DNA of 64,000 bases, from NCBI GenBank assembly GCA_031256515.1, contig JAIRQL010000100.1:83113-147112 (forward strand). The letters are read 5' to 3'. A program made the position numbers and the translations under genes. The first letter of the stretch is position 1. Each line of letters starts with the position of its first letter. This document shows, piece by piece, positions 9,566 through 17,945 of this stretch. Origin of the DNA: Alphaproteobacteria bacterium. Lineage in GTDB: Bacteria > Pseudomonadota > Alphaproteobacteria > WRAU01 > Hepatincolaceae. The notes under the pieces are model-generated. The model saw only the letters and a list, made by a program, of their open reading frames with translations. It was not told the DNA's origin and searched no databases.

Positions 9566-10177
9566 ATGAAACTACTATTCGCTTCGCATAATAAAAATAA
9601 ACTCAAAGAACTTAAATATTTATTAGAAGATTTTAAAATTGAAATTTTTTCTTCCAGTGATTTTAACTTAGAAGAACCAATTGAAGATGGCTTGAGTTTT
9701 GAGGATAATGCTTTAATTAAAGCTAGGCAGTCGGCACAACAAACAGGACTTTTATCATTAAGTGATGATAGCGGCTTTGAGGTAGAAGCAATTGATAATC
9801 AACCTTCTATTTATAGCGCTCGCTGGGCTATAGATGGTAATTATGAAGTTGCCTTTAATAGGATTCAAAAATTATTAAGTGAAGCCAATGATAAACTAAA
9901 ACAGCAGGGTTTAGAGTCTAATAATAAAGCAAGATTTGTAAGTGTATTATGCCTTTATAATCCAGAAACTAATACCCATAATTTTTTTAGAGGAGAAATT
10001 GAGGGTAGTGTGGTTTTTCCTCCTGCTGGCAATAATGGATTTGCTTATGATAGTATTTTTATTCCACAAGGTTATGACAAAACTTTTGCAGAGCTTTCTT
10101 TTGAAGAGAAAAATACCATCGCTCATAGATATAGAGCCTTACAAAAATTAAAAGCATATTTTAAAGAAACCTTATAA
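9566..10177 (+). CDS. rdgB: XTP/dITP diphosphatase (house-cleaning nucleotide hydrolase)
   Basis: Hydrolyses non-canonical purine triphosphates (XTP, dITP, ITP) so they are not built into nucleic acids. Motifs: ASHNKNKLKEL at the N-terminus, the catalytic LSDDSGFEVEAID, and GFAYDSIFIPQGYDKTFAEL near the end. I chose the second ATG (9566, MKLLFASHN), because the GGAG at 9554-9557 is 8 bases from it but only 2 from the ATG at 9560. The product is 203 residues. It follows rph, and its stop codon shares one base with the hemW start. Confidence 0.95.
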   Translation: MKLLFASHNKNKLKELKYLLEDFKIEIFSSSDFNLEEPIEDGLSFEDNALIKARQSAQQTGLLSLSDDSGFEVEAIDNQPSIYSARWAIDGNYEVAFNRIQKLLSEANDKLKQQGLESNNKARFVSVLCLYNPETNTHNFFRGEIEGSVVFPPAGNNGFAYDSIFIPQGYDKTFAELSFEEKNTIAHRYRALQKLKAYFKETL

Positions 10178-11334
10178 TGAAGGATGGTTTAAAACCTTAT
10201 AATGGTGGTGAAATATCCTTATATTTTCATTGGGCTTACTGTACGAAAAAGTGTCCTTATTGCGATTTTAATTCTTATGTTTCAAAAAGTATAGATTATC
10301 AAGCATGGCTTAATGGCTACTTGCAATCTTTAAAAAATCAGGCAAAATTTTTTGCTAATAAAAAAATTACTTCAATTTTTTTTGGTGGTGGTACTCCATC
10401 TTTAATGTCGCCAGAGATGGTTTTTCAGCTAATAGATTATTGTAATCAGCACAATAAAAGTAATGGCTTTAATGAGGTTATAGAAATTACCCTTGAAAGT
10501 AATCCCTCAACATTTGAGATTGCAAAATTTAAAGATTTTAAACAAGCTGGAGTTAATAGATTATCCACAGGGATACAATCTTTCTTGAGCGAAAGTTTAA
10601 AATTTTTGGGTAGAAATCATAATGTTAAAGAAGCCATTTTAGCCCTTGAGGAATCTAATAAAATTTTTGATCGGGTTAGCTTTGATTTAATCATTGGTCT
10701 TCCTAACCAAACCTTAAGCATGTGGCAAAAAGAATTAAATTTTGCCTTAAACTTTTTTAAAGAGCATATATCTATTTATCAATTAACTATTGAAGAGGGT
10801 ACTCCTTTTTTTCGGCAAGGGATTGCTGAGGCTAAAGAGGAAATTGGGGAAGAGCTTTTTCTTTATACTTTAGAAACTTTGCAGAGTAAATCTATTTGGC
10901 AATATGAAATTTCTAACTTTGCCAAAAAAGGAGCTGAGAGTATCCATAATCTTAATTATTGGCGAGGTGGTGAATATCTAGGAATTGGGGCAAATGCTCA
11001 TGGGAGAATATTTTTTAATAATAACTGGTATGCTACAAAAGAGTATAAAAACCCTAAAATTTGGCTAGAAAAATCACAAATTACTGAAAGTAGTAATAAT
11101 CCTATATTTGAAGAATTTATAGAAATTAGTAATGAAGATCGCTTTGAAGAAATAGTTTTAACTAGTCTTAGAACTAATGAGGTACTTAATCCTCAAATTG
11201 TTAATTTATTATCTCAAGATAAAATTCAAAACTTAATAGAAAATGGTTTATTAGAATACAAAAACTCTTCTATAAAAACTACAAACAAAGGTAGATTATG
11301 CCTAAACTATGTAATTAATTATTTACTTACTTAA
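10177..11334 (+). CDS. hemW: Radical-SAM heme chaperone HemW-like protein
   Basis: A 385-residue radical-SAM protein with YCTKKCPYCDFNSY (CX3CX2C cluster) and the SAM-binding FFGGGTPSLM. Size and the WAYCTKKCPYCDF context fit HemW (formerly annotated as oxygen-independent coproporphyrinogen oxidase HemN), which transfers heme to respiratory proteins and is not itself a porphyrin enzyme. It overlaps rdgB by one base (TAATG), and the rdgB-hemW order is common in proteobacteria. Heme delivery would suit the Sdh complex here. It is followed by a GC-rich hairpin at 11339-11370. Confidence 0.9.
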   Translation: MKDGLKPYNGGEISLYFHWAYCTKKCPYCDFNSYVSKSIDYQAWLNGYLQSLKNQAKFFANKKITSIFFGGGTPSLMSPEMVFQLIDYCNQHNKSNGFNEVIEITLESNPSTFEIAKFKDFKQAGVNRLSTGIQSFLSESLKFLGRNHNVKEAILALEESNKIFDRVSFDLIIGLPNQTLSMWQKELNFALNFFKEHISIYQLTIEEGTPFFRQGIAEAKEEIGEELFLYTLETLQSKSIWQYEISNFAKKGAESIHNLNYWRGGEYLGIGANAHGRIFFNNNWYATKEYKNPKIWLEKSQITESSNNPIFEEFIEISNEDRFEEIVLTSLRTNEVLNPQIVNLLSQDKIQNLIENGLLEYKNSSIKTTNKGRLCLNYVINYLLT

Positions 11335-11338
11335 AATA

Positions 11339-11376
11339 CTCCTCCCTATTACCGAAATAACAAGGAGGAGATTTTA
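11339..11376. terminator. Terminator between hemW and the chitinase-like genes
   Basis: CTCCTCC (11339-11345) pairs with GGAGGAG (11364-11370), with an inner TATT/AATA pairing. It is followed on the plus strand by ATTTTAT. Placed between convergent genes, it could act in both directions. Confidence 0.65.
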
Positions 11377-11407
11377 TAAGGAGTTAGTTTATGGAAATAA
11401 TTTTAAT

Positions 11408-12406
11408 TTAGTTATTGAAAACACTAAGCAATTCGTTGATTTTTGCAATCATTTCATTGCCAGTAGTCCAAGAACCATCATCAGCTTTCATAGCCCAAAC
11501 CATAATCCCGCCGTAAGGTAGAGTAGCTTCTTCTTTAATTCTATTTTGAAGTTCAGCCATATCCTCAACGAAATTAGCTTCTGGGTCCCATTGTAAACCT
11601 AAAGTAAGACCTAAAGTAACTTTTTCATCAGGTAAATATTTAGCATGGTTAGCCATAGCTATTTTCCAAGGATAATCACGACCAGCATCATAAGCCATTA
11701 GATTATAAAAATCTAATTTAGCAAGGAGCTTGATATTCATTAAAAGAGGAAGTAGTTCACCACAATGGCTTGAGCCAACAAAAGAACAATCTGGTCCTGC
11801 AGTAATAGAGCAAGATTCTGGATCAGCAGATACATGATAGCCAGTTAAACTAACCACTGCATCTGGTTTAGCTTCTTTAATTCTATTAATTAATAAACCT
11901 AAATTATTCATTTGAGTAGTACTTGGTCTACCATCTTGTTCGTAGTCAAAATCTACACCATCTAATTTTACAGTACCAACTTGTGAAAATTCTCCCTCTT
12001 CACCTTCACGATCATAAACAGGGAATTCTACATCTAGAATGTCTACAATAGCTTTAGCGATAGGCTCAACATTAGCTATGTTATCTAATGAAGCCCACAT
12101 ATCACCATAAGTAGCACCGCCAAATGCTAGTAATACCTTAAGGGGATTGCTGGTAGAATTTTCATCTCTGAATTTTTTATATTGAGTCCATTTTAAATAT
12201 TCTGGTTCTAACCAATATAAGTCTTCTGGTTGAGTAAACCCATATTTTAAAAGGTTATCAGAGGCTTCAATACTAAATTTACCATCTGTCTCTTGGGTAA
12301 AACGACCAAAAGATAATAATAAATGGGTTACTTTAGTTGATAATTGTGTGAAATCAGCATCTCCATCCTGATTCCAACTAGTATAATATAAAACACAACG
12401 TTTCAT
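11408..12406 (-). CDS. GH18 chitinase-like glycoside hydrolase, copy 1
   Basis: A 332-residue family 18 glycoside hydrolase. The catalytic DxxDxDxE motif is intact at Asp149, Asp152, Asp154 and Glu156 (LDGVDFDYEQDG); FYNLMAYDAG supplies the substrate-assisting Tyr/Asp and GGIMVWAMKADDGSW the base-of-barrel Trp. It should cut beta-1,4-GlcNAc linkages, with chitin oligomers the obvious target given the nag genes 10 kb away. There is no signal peptide or chitin-binding domain, so it is either cytoplasmic or exported by a leaderless route. It follows a near-identical copy by 41 bases, clearly a tandem duplication (roughly 80 percent identity by eye). Confidence 0.92.
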   Translation of the reverse strand: MKRCVLYYTSWNQDGDADFTQLSTKVTHLLLSFGRFTQETDGKFSIEASDNLLKYGFTQPEDLYWLEPEYLKWTQYKKFRDENSTSNPLKVLLAFGGATYGDMWASLDNIANVEPIAKAIVDILDVEFPVYDREGEEGEFSQVGTVKLDGVDFDYEQDGRPSTTQMNNLGLLINRIKEAKPDAVVSLTGYHVSADPESCSITAGPDCSFVGSSHCGELLPLLMNIKLLAKLDFYNLMAYDAGRDYPWKIAMANHAKYLPDEKVTLGLTLGLQWDPEANFVEDMAELQNRIKEEATLPYGGIMVWAMKADDGSWTTGNEMIAKINELLSVFNN

Positions 12407-12447
12407 AGTTTTTTCTCCTTTTTGAGGTTGTTAAAAATAATGCTAAT

Positions 12448-13443
12448 CTAGTTATTAAAAACACTAAGCAAGTCATTGATTTTTTTAATCATTTCATTGC
12501 CAGTAGTCCAAGAACCATTATCAGCTTTCATAGCCCAAATCATAATTCCGCCATAAGGTAGAGCTGCTTCTTCTTTAACTCTTTTTTTAAGTTCAGCCAT
12601 ATCCTCAACGAAATTATTTGATGGGTCCCATTGCATTCCTAAAGTAAGACCTAGTATTACTTTTTTAGCAGGTAAATATTTAGCATGGTTAGCCATAGCT
12701 ATTTTCCAAGGGTAATTACGACCAGCATCATAAGCCATTAGATTATAAAAATCTAATTTAGCAAGATTACTGTTAGTTAAAAGAGGAATTAATTCACCGC
12801 TATGAGCTGAGCCAACAAAAGAACAATCTGCACCAGCAGTAGTAGAGCAAGATACAGGATCAGCAGATACATGGTAGCCAGTTAAACTAACTACTGCAGT
12901 TGGTTTTGCTGTTTTAATAGCATTAATTACTAAAGCCAAATTATTCATTTGAGTAGTACTTGGTCTGCCATCTTGTTCGTAGTCAAAATCTACACCATCT
13001 AATTTTACAGTGCCAACTTGTGAGTATTCACCTGAATTTCCTTTACGGTCATAAACAGGGAAGTCTACATTTAAAAGGTCTACAATAGCTTTAGCTATAG
13101 GCTCAACATTTGCAGAATTGTTTAATGAAGCCCACATGCTACCGTAAGTAGCTCCACCAAAAGCCAATAATACTTTAAATGGATTACTGGTAGAGTTTTC
13201 GCTTCTAAATTTTTTATATTGAGTCCATTTTAAATATTCTGGTTCTAACCAATATAAATCTGTAGGTTTAGTAAATCCGTATTTTAAAAGGTTATCAGAC
13301 CCTTCAATTTTAAATTTACCAGGTGTAGTTTCAATAAAGCGACCAAAAGATAATAATAAATGGGTTACTTTAGTTGATAATTGTTTGAAATCAGCTTCAG
13401 AATCTTGATTCCAACTAGTATAGTATAAAACACATTGTTTCAT
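12448..13443 (-). CDS. GH18 chitinase-like glycoside hydrolase, copy 2
   Basis: The upstream member of the tandem pair, 331 residues, with the same catalytic residues (Asp149, Asp152, Asp154, Glu156) and the same barrel motifs. Differences from copy 1 are scattered substitutions plus a one-residue gap near LLTNSNLAKL, so both copies look under selection rather than one decaying. Both start with an identically placed CTCCTTTT-derived ribosome site (AAAGGAGAAAAAAC before ATG). It is first in the operon and has its own promoter and structured leader. Again no signal peptide is visible. Confidence 0.92.
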   Translation of the reverse strand: MKQCVLYYTSWNQDSEADFKQLSTKVTHLLLSFGRFIETTPGKFKIEGSDNLLKYGFTKPTDLYWLEPEYLKWTQYKKFRSENSTSNPFKVLLAFGGATYGSMWASLNNSANVEPIAKAIVDLLNVDFPVYDRKGNSGEYSQVGTVKLDGVDFDYEQDGRPSTTQMNNLALVINAIKTAKPTAVVSLTGYHVSADPVSCSTTAGADCSFVGSAHSGELIPLLTNSNLAKLDFYNLMAYDAGRNYPWKIAMANHAKYLPAKKVILGLTLGMQWDPSNNFVEDMAELKKRVKEEAALPYGGIMIWAMKADNGSWTTGNEMIKKINDLLSVFNN

Positions 13444-13477
13444 AGTTTTTTCTCCTTTTGAGATTGTTAAAAATATA

Positions 13478-13513
13478 ATTAAATAAACTATTTATTTCGT
13501 TTGTTTATTTAAT
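13478..13513 (-). promoter_or_regulatory. 11-bp hairpin in the chitinase mRNA leader
   Basis: ATTAAATAAAC (13478-13488) pairs perfectly with 13503-13513, lying between the predicted start point and the ribosome binding site. Its position suits control of translation or mRNA stability; function is inferred. Confidence 0.45.
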
Positions 13514-13521
13514 ATATGTAT

Positions 13522-13550
13522 AATATACATCAGTAATACAAATAATGCAA
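13522..13550 (-). promoter_or_regulatory. Putative promoter of the GH18 pair
   Basis: Minus-strand TTGCAT (13545-13550), 17-bp spacer, TATATT (13522-13527). The -10 lies within an ATGTAT-AAT-ATACAT palindrome, which could be an operator. The rest of the 374-bp gap (13551-13817) is AT-rich and shows no convincing gene. Confidence 0.55.
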
Positions 13551-13817
13551 GTAAAAATTGTATTTTAAAATTAATATTATGAATAACGATGTGGTTTTGT
13601 TTAGAGTGAAATGTAGATAATTGCTGAGATATATTAATAAAAAATGAAATATTAGTTTTGATAAAAAAAAGTAAAATTAATTCTTTGAAAGTATCAAAAA
13701 TAGTTTTTAAATATACTTATAATATGATATTAAATGAAAAAGGATTCGCAAATGATAAAAAAGTCTAGTTTTTATAAGGAGTTTAATAAGTGGTATTCAC
13801 TAATAGAATAGATAAAA

Positions 13818-15098
13818 TTATTTTACCTTTTCTATTAGCAAATGACTGTAATCATAATTTTTTACAAAATTATCTAGGTTTAAGTTTTCTTTAATAATAA
13901 CTGTACCACCTTTCTCATTATTGATTTGTCTGATGGTAAAGTTTCTTCTGCTGGTATGATCTTTACTTATAATGAATTTTCCAGCGAATCCTGTTAATTT
14001 AATAGAAGTAATTTGATCCTCTGTAAAATTATTTACCAAATTACCATCAGTATCTTTATATACTAAAGACATAATTGTAATTACACTATCATAAGCGGCG
14101 ACATCAAGTAAATTAGGAGATTTTCCATAGTATTCTTGATATTTTTTTGCAAAAATAGTATTTTCAAAATCATTTAAGGTAGAAAAATAAGCATTCTGTA
14201 AGAGAGAGTTAGTAGAAATTTCTGGAGTATCCCAATTACTTAAACCAATAATTTTTAAAGAATTAGGATTTATTCCAAGCGAAGGTAGGTGCGAAGCCAC
14301 AACAGCAACTCTTGGTCCAAAATCGGCAATTATCAAAGTATCAAAGTCTAAGTTAGCATCAGGAATTTTAGTAATAGCATTGCCATCTTTATCTAAAACT
14401 TCAACTCTATCATTTAGTTGTCTACTAATTTTTTCATATTTAGATAATTCTGTTTTAGGTAATAATTTTTTAAGATATGGGGTTAATCTAGCAGTTGTTG
14501 TAGGGTACGATACTGCTCTTACTAAATTTAGGTTTCTATCTTCTAAAGATTGTTTAATTCCTGCCATCATTACTTCACCATACTTATTATTAGGTACAAG
14601 TACAGCAAAATTTTTGCTTTTTAAATTATTGCTAGCATAATCTATAGAACTTTCTATTTCCATGATTGGAATTAAAGATAAAGTATAAAGATTAGATACT
14701 TGATTAATTATGCTAATATCATTAGAAAAGGTGAATACTGGAATATCTTGCTTTTCAAGGATTTTAGCAATTTGTAGAGATTCATTGCCTAAAATAGGAC
14801 CAATAACTGCTTTGTTGTTATCGTCTAAAATCTTTTGAGCAATATCTTTAGCTGAAAAGGAGTCGTTTTGAGTATCGTATACTTTTAAAACAATATATTT
14901 ATTAGGATTTTGACTATAAGCAAGATGGATTGTATTAAGTAAAGATTCCCCCACATTAGCATACTTTCCACTAAGTGGAAGCAAAACAGCTACATTGTAT
15001 GTGGGTTCAGCAACTGGTCCTACTTTTATAGAATCAAAAACAAAGCTACATGAACTTAAAAAACATAACAGAAAAAATATTGTTAATTTTTTAATCAT
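13818..15098 (-). CDS. LppC/LpoA-type lipoprotein, penicillin-binding-protein activator
   Basis: A 426-residue lipoprotein: signal MIKKLTIFFLLCFLSSC ends in a lipobox with the acylated cysteine. The mature part has a periplasmic-binding-protein type I fold starting VAVLLPLSGKYANVGES, as in the LppC/LpoA family, which in E. coli activates the cell-wall synthase PBP1A. It lacks the N-terminal TPR domain of E. coli LpoA, as usual in alphaproteobacteria. It is divergent from rsmI-yraN-gshB, the conserved neighbourhood of this family. Role in peptidoglycan synthesis is by homology. Confidence 0.88.
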   Translation of the reverse strand: MIKKLTIFFLLCFLSSCSFVFDSIKVGPVAEPTYNVAVLLPLSGKYANVGESLLNTIHLAYSQNPNKYIVLKVYDTQNDSFSAKDIAQKILDDNNKAVIGPILGNESLQIAKILEKQDIPVFTFSNDISIINQVSNLYTLSLIPIMEIESSIDYASNNLKSKNFAVLVPNNKYGEVMMAGIKQSLEDRNLNLVRAVSYPTTTARLTPYLKKLLPKTELSKYEKISRQLNDRVEVLDKDGNAITKIPDANLDFDTLIIADFGPRVAVVASHLPSLGINPNSLKIIGLSNWDTPEISTNSLLQNAYFSTLNDFENTIFAKKYQEYYGKSPNLLDVAAYDSVITIMSLVYKDTDGNLVNNFTEDQITSIKLTGFAGKFIISKDHTSRRNFTIRQINNEKGGTVIIKENLNLDNFVKNYDYSHLLIEKVK

Positions 15099-15178
15099 TT
15101 TTAAAGTATACCTATTAATTATTTTTTTATAAGTGAATATTATATTATAATACTAATTAAAATGAAAGATTTAAAAAC

Positions 15179-16015
15179 ATGATAGGTACTCTTTATATTG
15201 TTTCTACCCCTATTGGAAACCTAGATGATATTACACTACGGGCAATTAAGACCTTGCAAAGTGTGGATATTATTGTATGTGAGGATACAAGGGTATCAAG
15301 CAAATTGCTACAACACTTGGGGATTTCTAAAAAGTTAATTAGCTATAATAATTATAATGAAAATGATAAAACCTTAAGTATCATTAATCTTATAGAAGAT
15401 GGCAATAATATTGCTCTTATTTCAGATGCTGGGACTCCTTTAATTTCTGACCCTGGTTATCTTTTGGTGCATAAGGCTAGGCAAAAAAATATTAAAGTTG
15501 AGGCTATTGGTGGAGTATGTTCACCAATTATTGCTTTAACTCTTTCTAGCCTTCCTACTAATAGATTTTTATTTTTGGGTTTTTTAGATAAATCTGCCAG
15601 CAAGAAAAAAGATATTTTTAAAAAATATCAAGATAGCGAGGCTACTTTAATTTTCTTTGAATCCCCAAATAGAATTCTTAATACTTTACAAGATATGCTA
15701 GAGGTTTTTGGTGATAATCAGGAAGTAGTAGTAGCTAAAGAGCTTAGTAAACTTTATGAAGAAGTTAAAAAAGATACTCTTGCTAATCTTATAGAGTTTT
15801 ATGAAAATAATAAGCCAAGAGGGGAGTTTGTTGTGCTTTGTTATCCTATGGAAAAAACATATAGTATAGATAGTCTCCAAGAATTAATTTCTACATATTT
15901 AAAAGATAATGCAATGGAATCTACTAAAAATGTAGCGAAGAGTTTATCGGCAATTACTAATATTAATAAGAATATAATTTATGATGAAATTATTAAATAT
16001 AAAAACCAGCTATAG
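15179..16015 (+). CDS. rsmI: 16S rRNA 2'-O-ribose C1402 methyltransferase
   Basis: RsmI methylates the ribose of C1402 in 16S rRNA. The 278-residue protein starts LYIVSTPIGNLDDITLRA and has VCEDTRVSSKLL and ISDAGTPLISDPGYLLV, the tetrapyrrole-methylase-fold signatures of this enzyme. A TATAAT-rich segment at about 15145-15155 probably serves as its promoter; the leader is short and lacks an obvious Shine-Dalgarno. It is divergent from the LppC gene and overlaps yraN by 35 bases. Confidence 0.96.
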   Translation: MIGTLYIVSTPIGNLDDITLRAIKTLQSVDIIVCEDTRVSSKLLQHLGISKKLISYNNYNENDKTLSIINLIEDGNNIALISDAGTPLISDPGYLLVHKARQKNIKVEAIGGVCSPIIALTLSSLPTNRFLFLGFLDKSASKKKDIFKKYQDSEATLIFFESPNRILNTLQDMLEVFGDNQEVVVAKELSKLYEEVKKDTLANLIEFYENNKPRGEFVVLCYPMEKTYSIDSLQELISTYLKDNAMESTKNVAKSLSAITNINKNIIYDEIIKYKNQL

Positions 16016-16346
16016 CTTAGGAAAGTCTTACGAACAAAAGGCTGCTAAATATTTAAAAAAACAAGACTATAAGGTGGTTATTATGAATTATAAAACCAAT
16101 GTAGGTGAAATTGATATTTTGGCAGAAAAAGATGATGTATTGGTAGCAGTAGAGGTAAAATATCGCTCAAATGAAGATGATCTACCTTATGTTATTAGCA
16201 ATAAGCAAAGACAAAGGATTCAAAATACTTTGCTTTTGTTTCAACAAAATAATGAAAAATATAAAAATTACTATCTGCGATTTGATGCTATTTTGCTAGG
16301 CGAAAAGGCAATTAATCATATAGAAAATGCCTGGAGTGAAATATGA
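15981..16346 (+). CDS. yraN: YraN family (UPF0102) endonuclease-like protein
   Basis: A 121-residue protein with the PD-(D/E)xK nuclease-like core GEIDILAEKDDVLVAVEVKYR: the Asp, Glu and Lys of the Holliday-resolvase-like fold are present. Function in the cell is not established for the family. The start overlaps the end of rsmI by 35 bases; a second ATG at 15984 is equally possible. The order rsmI-yraN-gshB next to LppC is a conserved alphaproteobacterial block. Confidence 0.9.
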   Translation: MMKLLNIKTSYSLGKSYEQKAAKYLKKQDYKVVIMNYKTNVGEIDILAEKDDVLVAVEVKYRSNEDDLPYVISNKQRQRIQNTLLLFQQNNEKYKNYYLRFDAILLGEKAINHIENAWSEI

Positions 16347-16388
16347 CTTCAAGAAATATAAATTAAATTATAAATTAGGAAAAAAATC

Positions 16389-17354
16389 ATGACTAATAAA
16401 AATCTTAAAGTAGCCTTTCAAATGGATGCCCTTGAAAAATTAAATTTTAAAGGTGATAGCACTTATCTTTTTATAATGGAAGCCTATAATAGAGGGCTGG
16501 AAGTATATTTTTATACTCCAAATACGGTTTCATGGGTGGAAGAAAAAGTTGTAGCAAGAGTTTGTAAGATTAATCAAGTTCTTGATGTTAATAAAGTAGC
16601 AGAGGGTGAAATTCCTATTAAACATAATGAAAGTGAGCTTAAAAATTTAGAAGATTTTGATATTATCTTTTTAAGACAAGACCCACCTTTTGATATGGCT
16701 TATATTACCTCTACCTTTTTATTAGAAAAAATTATGGATAAAGTAAAAATTGTTAATAATCCAGCAAGTGTAAGAAATTCTCCTGAAAAATTACTGGTAA
16801 CCGAATTTTATAAATATATGCCAAAAACAATTATTACCTCAGATTATGATACAATTAATCAATTTCTAGAAGAAAATGGACGAGTGGTAATAAAGCCTTT
16901 ATATGGCAATGCAGGGTCAGATGTGTTCTTTTTACAAAAAGGAGATGTTAATGTTAAGCCAATCATTCAATATTTTTTACATACTTTTAAAGAACAAGTT
17001 ATGGTACAAGAATTCTTAGAAAATGTTAAATATGGTGATAAGCGAATTATTTTAATAGATGGTGAATTTGCTGGTGGTTTTGCCAGAATTCCGGCAGAAG
17101 GTGAAATCCGCTCTAACTTAGCAGTTGGTGGTAGTGCTAAGGAATCTGCTATTACAGAAAGAGATATGGAAATTTGTAAAGCTATTGGTAGTCGCTTAAA
17201 AGAATTAGGATTGTTTTTTGTAGGTATTGATGTAATAGATGGCTACATGACAGAAATTAATGTAACCTCACCAACTGGTGTAAGAAGCATATTAAATATG
17301 AGTGGCGAAGATTTATCAGTTAAACTATGGGATAAACTTTTAGCTAGTATGTAA
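16389..17354 (+). CDS. gshB: Glutathione synthetase
   Basis: Ligates glycine to gamma-glutamylcysteine using ATP. The 321-residue protein begins LKVAFQMDALEKLNFKGDST and has the ATP-grasp pieces RVVIKPLYGNAGSDVFFLQ, MVQEFLENVKYGDKRIILIDG and EINVTSPTGVRSI, as in proteobacterial GshB. An AGGA lies 10 bases before the ATG. The partner glutamate-cysteine ligase is not in the window. The glutathione produced can feed GloB (41.05 kb). Confidence 0.97.
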   Translation: MTNKNLKVAFQMDALEKLNFKGDSTYLFIMEAYNRGLEVYFYTPNTVSWVEEKVVARVCKINQVLDVNKVAEGEIPIKHNESELKNLEDFDIIFLRQDPPFDMAYITSTFLLEKIMDKVKIVNNPASVRNSPEKLLVTEFYKYMPKTIITSDYDTINQFLEENGRVVIKPLYGNAGSDVFFLQKGDVNVKPIIQYFLHTFKEQVMVQEFLENVKYGDKRIILIDGEFAGGFARIPAEGEIRSNLAVGGSAKESAITERDMEICKAIGSRLKELGLFFVGIDVIDGYMTEINVTSPTGVRSILNMSGEDLSVKLWDKLLASM

Positions 17355-17370
17355 GAATCTTAGTGGATGA

Positions 17371-17412
17371 ATAAAAATTTTAGTTGTATACAATTTGTGT
17401 ACAACTAAAATT
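17371..17412 (-). terminator. 17-bp hairpin between gshB and the META lipoprotein gene
   Basis: Arms 17376-17392 and 17396-17412 pair over 17 bp (one T-G wobble) with a 3-base loop ATT. On the minus strand the stem runs into TTTTTA, so it should terminate the META gene; on the plus strand there is no T tract. Confidence 0.7.
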
Positions 17413-17508
17413 ACCAGAAAAAGATGAAAAAAATTATAATACTGATTGTGTTAATATAGAAAGTTTATTTAGATTAATTAAAAAAGTGAACCAGAGTTGC
17501 TCTAAAGA

Positions 17509-17916
17509 TTACTCCCTAATTTTTAAAGCAAAGATTTTATCTTGATTTTTATCTAAAAAATAAACGGTGTCTTCATTAATAAAGTAGAACAGGGTATTAT
17601 TTAGTCCGTCTACAAAGTATTGCTCTAAGTCATTGCTACTTTCTTGGATACACAACATTCTAGTAATGGCAATATTTCTAAAAATTACCTCACCAGTGTT
17701 GCCAAAAGCAGCTGTGCCTACTATTCTATTACAACCAGTTGAGCCAGAAACTCTCCCATCGGCTTTTATTAGTATAAAAGGTAAATTTTTTTGAGGAAGA
17801 CGATTATCTACAACTAAAGTTAGGTCTCTATTAATGAGTTTATCTTTTTGGTTAGGAGCAATAAGTACACAAGAAGCTAAAAACAAAAATAATAATAGAG
17901 CGGATATTTTTTTCAT
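17509..17916 (-). CDS. META-domain (HslJ-like) lipoprotein
   Basis: A 135-residue putative lipoprotein: MKKISALLLFLFLASC is a lipoprotein signal with lipobox LASC. The rest is a single META domain with the hallmark GRVSGSTGCNRIVGTA and a second conserved Cys in MLCIQESS. Such proteins sit in the cell envelope; E. coli HslJ is linked to novobiocin resistance and heat induction, but a molecular activity is not known. It lies 29 bases downstream of fmt on the minus strand and ends before the 17-bp hairpin. Confidence 0.8.
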   Translation of the reverse strand: MKKISALLLFLFLASCVLIAPNQKDKLINRDLTLVVDNRLPQKNLPFILIKADGRVSGSTGCNRIVGTAAFGNTGEVIFRNIAITRMLCIQESSNDLEQYFVDGLNNTLFYFINEDTVYFLDKNQDKIFALKIRE

Positions 17917-17945
17917 AACTTTACCTAATAATTTACCGATAGCAC

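Noticed and set aside
11392-11412. A six-codon frame after a strong AAGGAG site, overlapping the end of chitinase copy 1
   Set aside because: Too short to support as a gene; probably a remnant or chance.
13752-13811. A 19-codon open reading frame with a GGA-like site, MIKKSSFYKEF...
   Set aside because: Very short, no homology that I recognise, and AT-rich sequence produces such frames often.
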